Assembly (NCBI GenBank): GCA_021199395.1
Contig: JAJQIE010000083.1
Coordinates: 1 to 5,145 of the forward strand
Origin: Lachnospiraceae bacterium
Lineage (GTDB): Bacteria > Bacillota > Clostridia > Lachnospirales > Lachnospiraceae
Length of the DNA stretch: 5,145 nt
Reading direction: 5' to 3'
Positions 1-4,801 of this stretch are shown here, piece by piece. The first letter of the stretch is position 1; each line of letters starts with the position of its first letter. A program made the translations under genes and the position numbers. The notes below the pieces were generated by a model. The model did not search any database, was not told the DNA's origin, and saw only the letters and a program-made list of their open reading frames with translations.

Positions 1-617
1 CCGGAATTTACATAATTGACAGTCAGCTTTGAGGCTGGGGTAAGCGATCCCGACTTGTAGCTGAATGTCATATCGAAGCTTACGCCTGCGAGGCTGTAGC
101 TCATAAGATTTGTCCGGATAACGATTTTGTTTCCTGAGACGCTTTGTACATTTGAATTCACATGAAATCCATATTTATAAAACATGGTTCCAAAATCCGC
201 TATTTTTTTGAACTTTTTTGTACTGTTTTTGTACTGCAGCAGATGAGCGGAGCCGTCGTCGTTATCGCCCCATCCGGTGATAAACAGAAATACCTTTCCA
301 TTGTTTAATGTCAACAGCTTTACTGAAAAACCATAATAATACGCATCCTTATAGGTATAGGCAGTTGAACCATTGACCGTGACAGTCAGACTGGTGTACA
401 TATCATAGCTGGTATAGCCGCCCTTCGTCAGTCGGATCGTATCGGCTTTTCCATCTCCCGTGACGTCATATGCGGTATAGGTTCGTCCGGTGCTCAGAGT
501 GCGGTTGGACGCTGCTTTTGCGTCAGCTCCCGGTGAAAACAGGCTGCATAGCAGTACCGCCGCAAACAGAAGAAACAGTTTAAAGACGGCTGACTCATTT
601 TTCGTTTTCATATACAT
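1..617 (-). CDS. Secreted protein of unknown function with a Ca-binding-like loop (3' end outside window)
   Basis: I do not recognise a specific function. The frame is open for 205 codons from ATG at 617 to the left window edge, so the C-terminus is missing. The start is chosen because a perfect AGGAGG (626-631) sits 8 bases before it; a second in-frame ATG at 611 would be 14 bases away. Residues 1-12 are polar and basic, 14-27 form a hydrophobic core (LFLLFAAVLLCSLF), and 31-36 read ADAKAA, a typical signal peptidase I site. The cysteine at 24 lacks a lipobox context. Residues 51-59 (DVTGDGKAD) resemble the Ca-binding loop of FG-GAP/VCBS or dockerin-like proteins, and 115-122 (GWGDNDDG) is a second acidic Gly/Asp turn. 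The rest is rich in Thr, Ser, Tyr and alternating beta-type segments, with few charged clusters. Exported beta-rich protein is inferred; adhesin, hydrolase accessory domain or simple surface protein are all possible. Confidence 0.85.
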   Translation of the reverse strand, partial: MYMKTKNESAVFKLFLLFAAVLLCSLFSPGADAKAASNRTLSTGRTYTAYDVTGDGKADTIRLTKGGYTSYDMYTSLTVTVNGSTAYTYKDAYYYGFSVKLLTLNNGKVFLFITGWGDNDDGSAHLLQYKNSTKKFKKIADFGTMFYKYGFHVNSNVQSVSGNKIVIRTNLMSYSLAGVSFDMTFSYKSGSLTPASKLTVNYVNS

Positions 618-662
618 ACGCTTATCCTCCTGATTGTTAAAAAAAACTGTGCAGGTTGTATC

Positions 663-728
663 AAATAATGCGTGAAGTACAGAGCCTTATGCTGCGCGGG
701 AATACTGTTTAAGCCGTGCGCATTATTT
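663..728 (-). repeat. 10 bp perfect inverted repeat in the leader of the secreted-protein gene
   Basis: AAATAATGCG at 663-672 is exactly complementary to CGCATTATTT at 719-728, with 46 bases between. In the minus-strand transcript this makes a 10 bp closing stem. The enclosed part can form a further short ACAG/CTGT helix and little else that is strong. A run of eight U follows at 646-639, just before the ribosome binding site, but no stable stem abuts it. It could be an RNA leader element or a protein binding site. Confidence 0.45.
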
Positions 729-744
729 ATGAAATCTCACATGG

Positions 745-773
745 CGGACAGGAGCACGAACGCTCTCTGCCCG
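745..773 (-). other. Hairpin at the 5' end of the putative long leader
   Basis: Arms 745-755 and 762-773 pair over 10 base pairs, with one mismatch (748/770) and one bulged base (766), around a 6-base loop at 756-761. On the minus strand no U-run follows it, so it does not look like a Rho-independent terminator of the MATE gene. If the promoter at 786-814 is used, it is the first structure in the transcript of the secreted-protein gene. Confidence 0.4.
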
Positions 774-785
774 GTTGATGAATGT

Positions 786-814
786 ATTTTAGCATGACGC
801 ACAGGGGAGCGCAA
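786..814 (-). promoter_or_regulatory. Candidate promoter of the secreted-protein gene
   Basis: On the minus strand TTGCGC (809-814) and TAAAAT (786-791) are separated by exactly 17 bases, with TGC directly before the -10, which fits an extended -10 element. It lies just after the MATE stop codon. Transcription would start near 779, giving a ~160-base leader for the gene at 617. No better promoter was found closer to the start. The -35 matches the consensus at only four of six positions, so this is a reasonable but unproven call. Confidence 0.5.
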
Positions 815-828
815 GAAGTATTTCTGAA

Positions 829-2217
829 TTAATCCTCCCGCATTGGCTTTATGAGGTTTTTGTTGACACGGGAGAAGAAGAACAGTCCGCATAAAAGCGA
901 GACAACTTCTGCGATCGGCCATGCCCACCATACCATAGACACGTCTCCGGTGCGGGAAAACAGCCATGCCAGCGGCACGAGGCAGACGAGCTGACGCATA
1001 AGCGAGACGATCATGCTATAGATTCCGTTGCCGAGCGCCTGGAAGAAAGAGCCGCAGATGACGGACACACCAGCGAGCAGGAAGCTGAAGCTGATGGTTC
1101 GAAGCGCAGGAATACCGATGCGCAGCATTTCCTCAGATGCGCTGAAAAGTGAGAGCAGCGCTCCGGGGATGGTCTGCGCGATGATAAACGCGATAACCAT
1201 AATACAGGTAGCATAAAACATGGACAGCTTTACTGTTTTCATGATTCGATCCGGTTTTTTCGCTCCGTAATTGTAAGCGACGATTGGCACCATGCCGTTG
1301 TTCATACCGAAAACAGGCATGAAAGCAAAGCTCTGAAGCTTAAAGTAAACGCCGAATACCGCGACTGCGGTTGAGGAAAAGACCACCAGAATTCTATTGA
1401 CACAGAATGTCATCACAGAACCGATCGCCACCATGATTACGGATGGAATACCGATATAGAGGATGTTTCCGATCGCTCTCATATCCGGCTTGAATTTTTT
1501 GAAATCCAGCGATATTTCTTTATTCACCCTTGTATTCAGAGTGATTGCCAGAATTGCGGCTACGATCTGCCCAAGCACAGTCGCGGTCGCGGCACCCTGA
1601 ATTCCCATTTTCGGAAAAATTCCGATACCGAAGATGAGCATGGGATCCATGATGATATTGATAATTGCTCCCAGCCCCTGCGTAAACATCGTATAGATCG
1701 TCTTACCGGTTGACTGAAGAAGACGTTCATAAATGATTTCGAGAAAACAGCCGAAGCTGACACACATGATAATGGAAAGATAATCGTGGCCGTACTGTGT
1801 GATTTCCTCAGAAGCTCCCTGAACGACAAAAAATACTCTGGAGATCGTAAGCCCCAGAATCAGAAACAGAAGATAGCTGCAGACAGCCAGGAAAACGCCG
1901 TGCATTGCCATATGGTTTGCTTCCTTAAATTTCTTTTCCCCCAGATTCTTGGAGAGCAGAGCATTCATGCCGACCGCAATGCCGCTGGCAAGCCCGATCA
2001 GAAGATTCTGCATCGGGAAGGCCATGGATACGGCAGTAAGAGCATCCTCACTGATCCTTGATACAAAGATACTGTCTACGACATTGTAAAGCGCCTGCAC
2101 CAGCATGGAAATCATCATGGGCAGTGCCATTGTGATCAGCAGCCGGTTCACCGGCATAGTGCCCATTTTGTTTTCTTCCGTGATAATCGGCTTATTCTTT
2201 GACTGTTCTTTACTCAA
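829..2217 (-). CDS. MATE-family multidrug/sodium antiporter, TTG start
   Basis: This is a full-length 462-residue inner-membrane efflux transporter of the MATE family, in the MepA/DinF-like part of the MOP superfamily. Members export cationic drugs and dyes in exchange for Na+ or H+; the substrate here cannot be read from the sequence. About twelve hydrophobic segments form two homologous halves. The first half begins LPMMISMLVQALYNVVDSIFV (about 32-52) and runs to GMNALLSKNLG; the second begins IGIPSVIMVAIGSV (about 255-268) and runs to NNGMVPIVAYNYGAKK. The family motif DPMLIFG is at 191-197. The TTG start at 2215-2217 is used because an AGGAGG lies 8 bases upstream and a stop (2221-2223) sits two codons before it in frame. 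Its nearest in-frame ATG is at residue 18, close to where many relatives begin. It has its own promoter, and nothing nearby suggests a regulator. Confidence 0.93.
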   Translation of the reverse strand: MSKEQSKNKPIITEENKMGTMPVNRLLITMALPMMISMLVQALYNVVDSIFVSRISEDALTAVSMAFPMQNLLIGLASGIAVGMNALLSKNLGEKKFKEANHMAMHGVFLAVCSYLLFLILGLTISRVFFVVQGASEEITQYGHDYLSIIMCVSFGCFLEIIYERLLQSTGKTIYTMFTQGLGAIINIIMDPMLIFGIGIFPKMGIQGAATATVLGQIVAAILAITLNTRVNKEISLDFKKFKPDMRAIGNILYIGIPSVIMVAIGSVMTFCVNRILVVFSSTAVAVFGVYFKLQSFAFMPVFGMNNGMVPIVAYNYGAKKPDRIMKTVKLSMFYATCIMVIAFIIAQTIPGALLSLFSASEEMLRIGIPALRTISFSFLLAGVSVICGSFFQALGNGIYSMIVSLMRQLVCLVPLAWLFSRTGDVSMVWWAWPIAEVVSLLCGLFFFSRVNKNLIKPMRED

Positions 2218-2225
2218 AATTCATA

Positions 2226-2231
2226 CCTCCT
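2226..2231 (-). promoter_or_regulatory. Ribosome binding site that decides the TTG start of the MATE gene
   Basis: AGGAGG on the minus strand lies 8 bases from TTG at 2217 but only 1 base from an ATG at 2224. The ATG opens a frame of just four codons (MNFE, stop at 2210-2212) that spans the TTG. Spacing favours TTG; the mini-frame may be incidental or may reduce initiation. Confidence 0.75.
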
Positions 2232-2303
2232 CGTGTTCTTCCACGGTTTCCGCTGTCTCTGCGTAAACCAGATTTTTCCTTTTTACTTTTGCGCACAAGG
2301 GAG

Positions 2304-2332
2304 ATTATATAGCATAAAAAAAATCCCGTCAA
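2304..2332 (-). promoter_or_regulatory. Promoter of the MATE gene
   Basis: On the minus strand TTGACG (2327-2332) and a perfect TATAAT (2304-2309) are separated by 17 bases, and the spacer holds a run of eight T. Transcription should start near 2297, about 80 bases before the TTG start. It lies in the 171-base gap after the DAHP synthase gene, so the transporter need not depend on read-through from that gene. Confidence 0.85.
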
Positions 2333-2388
2333 TAACTGTTAAGAAGAACTATGGGAGACGTTTTGCAGTCAATTGCAATGAACGCGCG

Positions 2389-3423
2389 TCAGCATTTGTT
2401 ATAGATCTCGTAAATCAGCTTCTCGGATTTCTCCCATCCAAGACAGGGGTCAGTGATGGATTTCCCGTAAACATGCGGTTCGCACCCGATTTTCTGAGCA
2501 CCGTCTTCGATATAGCTCTCGATCATAAAGCCCTTGACAAGCGTTTTCAGATCCTGCGAATAGCTGCGGCTGTGCAGCACTTCCTTTACTATGCGGATTT
2601 GCTCCAGATATTTTTTACCGGAGTTGGAGTGGTTCGTATCTACGATCACGGCGGGATTTTTCAGGTCGCGCTCCTCATATTTCTCATGCAGCAGCTTCAG
2701 ATCCTCGTAGTGATAATTTGGAAGGGAATTGCCATGCTTGTTGGTCGCGCCGCGAAGGACGACATGTGCCAGCTCATTTCCGGTTGTATTGACCTCCCAG
2801 CCGCGGTAGATAAAGGTGTGTGAAGCCTGTGCGGCCACAACGGAATTCAGCAGGACAGACAGATCGCCGCTGGTCGGGTTTTTCATACCGGCAGGGACAT
2901 CCATACCGCTGACAGTCATGCGGTGGTGCTGATCCTCGACCGAGCGAGCGCCGATCGCCACATAGGAGAGCAGATCGTCCAGATAGCGGTAGTTTTCCGG
3001 ATACAGCATCTCATCTGCGGCTGTAAGGCCGGTTTCCTCAATGACTGCCGTGTGCAGAGAGCGTACAGCCACAAGTCCGGCAAACACATCCGGACGTTTT
3101 TCCGGGTCCGGCTGATGGATCATGCCCTTGTAGCCTTCACCGGTCGTGCGCGGCTTATTTGTATAGATACGGGGAATCAGGATCAGCCGGTCGCCGACAT
3201 TATCCTGCACCTTTGCGAGCCGGTGCACATAATCAAGCACCGGCTCCGGGCTGTCCGCGGAGCATGGGCCGATGATGACAAGGAATTTATCAGATTTGCC
3301 GAGGAAAACGTCGCGGATTTCGGCGTCTCTCCGGCGCTTTACTTCAACGACCTTTGGCGGAAGCGGATACTGCTTTTTTACCTCTGCGGGGATCGGAAGC
3401 TTTTTTACAAAATTTATGGACAT
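2389..3423 (-). CDS. aroG: 3-Deoxy-7-phosphoheptulonate (DAHP) synthase, AroG/AroF/AroH type
   Basis: This enzyme condenses phosphoenolpyruvate with erythrose 4-phosphate to DAHP, the first step to chorismate and the aromatic amino acids, in the cytoplasm. At 344 residues it matches the E. coli AroG class (about 350). Motifs in order: IGPCSADSP at 51-59 (Cys54 is the expected metal ligand), KPRTT at 90-94 and GYKG at 97-100 (substrate binding), GARSVEDQHHR at 158-168, KNPTSGD at 181-187, LRG at 223-225, DTNHSNS at 262-268 (His265), MIES at 300-303 (Glu302) and KSITDPCLGW at 321-330 (Asp325). The metal ligands Cys, His, Glu and Asp are all present, so it should be active. ATG at 3421-3423 follows an AAAGAGG ribosome site by 9 bases. 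Feedback inhibition by an aromatic amino acid is usual in the family, but the effector cannot be told from sequence; the choice among aroF, aroG and aroH as a name is therefore arbitrary. Confidence 0.95.
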   Translation of the reverse strand: MSINFVKKLPIPAEVKKQYPLPPKVVEVKRRRDAEIRDVFLGKSDKFLVIIGPCSADSPEPVLDYVHRLAKVQDNVGDRLILIPRIYTNKPRTTGEGYKGMIHQPDPEKRPDVFAGLVAVRSLHTAVIEETGLTAADEMLYPENYRYLDDLLSYVAIGARSVEDQHHRMTVSGMDVPAGMKNPTSGDLSVLLNSVVAAQASHTFIYRGWEVNTTGNELAHVVLRGATNKHGNSLPNYHYEDLKLLHEKYEERDLKNPAVIVDTNHSNSGKKYLEQIRIVKEVLHSRSYSQDLKTLVKGFMIESYIEDGAQKIGCEPHVYGKSITDPCLGWEKSEKLIYEIYNKC

Positions 3424-3443
3424 GTCTGTATACCTCTTTCGTT

Positions 3444-3457
3444 CTGACAGCTGTCAG
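3444..3457 (-). promoter_or_regulatory. Perfect 14 bp palindrome upstream of the DAHP synthase ribosome site
   Basis: CTGACAGCTGTCAG reads the same on both strands. It lies between the promoter and the ribosome site of the DAHP synthase gene, inside its predicted leader. As DNA it could be a dimeric repressor operator; as RNA it folds to a 5 bp stem with loop AGCU. It does not match the TrpR or TyrR box consensus that I know. Confidence 0.45.
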
Positions 3458-3466
3458 TGTGATTTC

Positions 3467-3487
3467 CGGCCGGAGATTTTCCGACCG
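3467..3487 (-). other. Hairpin at the 5' end of the DAHP synthase leader
   Basis: On the minus-strand RNA, CGGUCGGA (3487-3480) pairs with UCCGGCCG (3474-3467) over 8 base pairs, including one G-U, around loop AAAUC. It starts within a few bases of the predicted transcription start near 3490. No U-run follows, so it is not a terminator; mRNA stabilisation or leader regulation is possible. Confidence 0.5.
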
Positions 3488-3496
3488 ACTGCTCCA

Positions 3497-3526
3497 AGTA
3501 TAGAGGTATCGGAGGAAAAATGTCAA
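3497..3526 (-). promoter_or_regulatory. aroG: Promoter of the DAHP synthase gene
   Basis: On the minus strand a perfect TTGACA (3521-3526) is followed after 18 bases by TATACT (3497-3502). Transcription should begin near 3490, leaving a ~67-base leader. The -35 is flanked upstream by AT-rich sequence shared with the divergent promoter, whose -35 lies 31 bases away. Confidence 0.85.
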
Positions 3527-3557
3527 TACAAATTTAGAATTTCAATATGGGATTTCA

Positions 3558-3586
3558 TTGTTTTTCATACGAAAGTCTGATATACT
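3558..3586 (+). promoter_or_regulatory. Promoter of the siroheme-dehydrogenase/RNase H fusion gene
   Basis: TTGTTT (3558-3563) and TATACT (3581-3586) are 17 bases apart, and TGA directly before the -10 gives an extended -10 element. Transcription should start near 3593. It faces away from the DAHP synthase promoter. Confidence 0.8.
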
Positions 3587-3606
3587 GAAAAAATGGAATG
3601 AAAAGG

Positions 3607-3660
3607 CAGCCAGACCCGCAGCGCGGAGCTATGGAGATAGCGGGATCGTGGGGCTGGCTG
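3607..3660 (+). promoter_or_regulatory. Structured 5' leader, possible cis-regulatory RNA
   Basis: CAGCCAG (3607-3613) pairs perfectly with CTGGCTG (3654-3660), closing a region that can hold two small hairpins: CCGC-AGC-GCGG (3616-3626) and GCTAT-GGAG-ATAGC (3628-3641). The outer stem ends one base before the ATG at 3662, and the second hairpin shows GGAG in its loop. This three-stem layout fills nearly the whole leader downstream of the predicted transcription start. The shape is read by eye; I match it to no known riboswitch class. It could also simply mask the start region. Confidence 0.4.
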
Positions 3661-3661
3661 T

Positions 3662-4735
3662 ATGAAAGCGGTGGACTTCATGGAAAAGAAGAACAGAAAA
3701 TACTTTCCGATTTTTGTGGATCTCTCAGACAAAAAGGTCGTGGTGGTGGGAGCCGGTACGATCGCCAAGCGGCGGATCCGTGTCCTCATTGATTTTACCG
3801 ATCAGCTTTTTGTGATCGCACCGGAGATCAATCCGGAGCTGCGGGAACTGGAAACGGCCGGGCGGCTGACGATTCTGCGAAAGAAGTTTGAACGGACGGA
3901 TATCCGTGACGCGCGTTACGTGATAGCTGCGACGAATGACCATAAATTGAATCTCGACATCTATACGACGTGTAAAGAGCTGAATATTCCGGTCAATGAC
4001 TGCAATGACAAGACCAGATGCGATTTTTATTTTCCGGTTCTGGCTTATGACGACTGTATTGTAGCAGGCGTGAGCTCCGGCGGGCGTGATTCCGCCAGAT
4101 CCAAACGCATCGCGAACCAGATTCGGACGCTTCTTGGGGAGAAAAAAGATCTGCAAAGTGCCGACAGCTGCCGAACGGCTGATACGGACGACCGGGACAC
4201 AGGCAGCAGCCCGCCGGGCGGAAACGGAGCCGGAAAGGATTTACATGTAAAGATTTTTACGGACGGAGCCGCCCGTGGGAACCCGGACGGTCCGGGAGGC
4301 TACGGGACAATCCTGCAGTTTACGGATTCCTCCGGCGAGTTACATGAGCGCGAATACTCGCAGGGATTTATCAAAACGACGAATAACCGCATGGAGCTGA
4401 TGGCGGCAATTGTCGGACTGGAGGCGCTGAACCGTCCCTGCGCGGTCGAGCTGTATTCAGATTCCCAGTATCTGGTGAACGCGTTTAACCAGCACTGGAT
4501 CGATAGCTGGATCAAAAATAAATGGGTCAGAAAGGATCGGAAATCCGGCGCGTCTCTTCCGGTCAAAAATATTGATCTCTGGCAGAGGCTGCTTGCCGCG
4601 GCCAGGCCGCACAGCGTATCATGGAACTGGGTGAGAGGGCATGACGGGCACCCGGAAAATGAGCGCTGCGACACTCTGGCTACATCGGCGGCGGACGGGG
4701 ATGATTTGATAGAGGATGTGGAGATTTTCTATTGA
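3662..4735 (+). CDS. sirC-rnhA: Precorrin-2 dehydrogenase (SirC/CysG-N type) fused to ribonuclease HI
   Basis: This is a 357-residue two-domain protein. Residues ~13-160 match the SirC/Met8/CysG N-terminal family, which uses NAD to oxidise precorrin-2 to sirohydrochlorin and in some members inserts iron: KYFPIFVDL at 13-21, Rossmann motif [13 protein letters not shown] at 26-38, VIAATND at 87-93, CDFYFPV at 120-126 and [14 protein letters not shown] at 137-150. The usual C-terminal helical domain is short or absent. Residues 161-195 are a polar Asp/Gly/Ser linker. Residues 196-357 are a complete RNase HI, which cuts RNA in RNA-DNA hybrids. Its catalytic set is Asp201 ([10 protein letters not shown]), Glu245 (NNRMEL), Asp267 (YSDSQY), His327 and Asp337 ([13 protein letters not shown]), and the basic handle (WIKNKWVRK to LWQRL, about 283-310) is present. 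No ATG, GTG or TTG lies in frame near the junction, so the RNase half is made as a fusion. Start 3662 is uncertain: ATG 3680 (residue 7) is equally possible and both have weak ribosome sites. An in-frame TAG at 3638 limits further extension. Confidence 0.9.
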   Translation: MKAVDFMEKKNRKYFPIFVDLSDKKVVVVGAGTIAKRRIRVLIDFTDQLFVIAPEINPELRELETAGRLTILRKKFERTDIRDARYVIAATNDHKLNLDIYTTCKELNIPVNDCNDKTRCDFYFPVLAYDDCIVAGVSSGGRDSARSKRIANQIRTLLGEKKDLQSADSCRTADTDDRDTGSSPPGGNGAGKDLHVKIFTDGAARGNPDGPGGYGTILQFTDSSGELHEREYSQGFIKTTNNRMELMAAIVGLEALNRPCAVELYSDSQYLVNAFNQHWIDSWIKNKWVRKDRKSGASLPVKNIDLWQRLLAAARPHSVSWNWVRGHDGHPENERCDTLATSAADGDDLIEDVEIFY

Positions 4736-4760
4736 AAACAAAAAAACACTGTGCTATCAT
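4732..4760 (+). promoter_or_regulatory. alaS: Promoter of alaS, overlapping the upstream stop codon
   Basis: TTGAAA (4732-4737) and TATCAT (4755-4760) are 17 bases apart, with TGC before the -10 (extended -10). The -35 includes the TGA stop of the fusion gene. Transcription should start near 4767, leaving a leader of about 35 bases, too short for a T-box. No terminator separates the two genes, so read-through is also possible. Confidence 0.7.
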
Positions 4761-4789
4761 TCCATAAGGAAAGATTTCGTACAGAATGT

Positions 4790-4796
4790 GGAGGAG
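4790..4796 (+). promoter_or_regulatory. alaS: Ribosome binding site setting the GTG start of alaS
   Basis: GGAGGAG lies 5 bases before GTG at 4802. The next in-frame ATG is codon 12, inside the conserved N-terminal helix, so the GTG start is preferred. Confidence 0.8.
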
Positions 4797-4801
4797 TTAT
4801 T

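Noticed and set aside
745..773. Hairpin considered as a Rho-independent terminator of the MATE gene
   Set aside because: No U-rich run follows on the minus strand, and the stem has a mismatch and a bulge.
2316..2323. Run of eight T on the minus strand considered as a terminator tail for the DAHP synthase gene
   Set aside because: No stable stem precedes it; the run lies in the spacer of a strong promoter for the MATE gene.
2233..2823. 196-codon plus-strand open frame across the end of the DAHP synthase gene
   Set aside because: It lies mostly antisense to a gene with full family motifs, has no ribosome site and resembles no protein I know; it is a frame shadow.
2923..3447. 174-codon plus-strand open frame
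   Set aside because: It is antisense to the N-terminal half of DAHP synthase and has no recognisable motif.
3598..3792. 64-codon plus-strand frame starting in the leader of the fusion gene, considered as a leader peptide
   Set aside because: It has no ribosome site, and most of it overlaps the siroheme domain in another frame; nothing suggests a control peptide.
3725..4156. 143-codon minus-strand open frame
   Set aside because: It is antisense to the siroheme domain, whose Rossmann motif is clear on the plus strand.
4300..4674. 124-codon minus-strand open frame
   Set aside because: It is antisense to the RNase HI domain, whose catalytic residues are all in place on the plus strand.
3662..4735. 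Fusion as a sequencing frameshift or a missed stop codon
   Set aside because: Both domains and the linker are in one clean frame, and no start codon remains at the junction, so an artefact is unlikely, though reads were not available to me.
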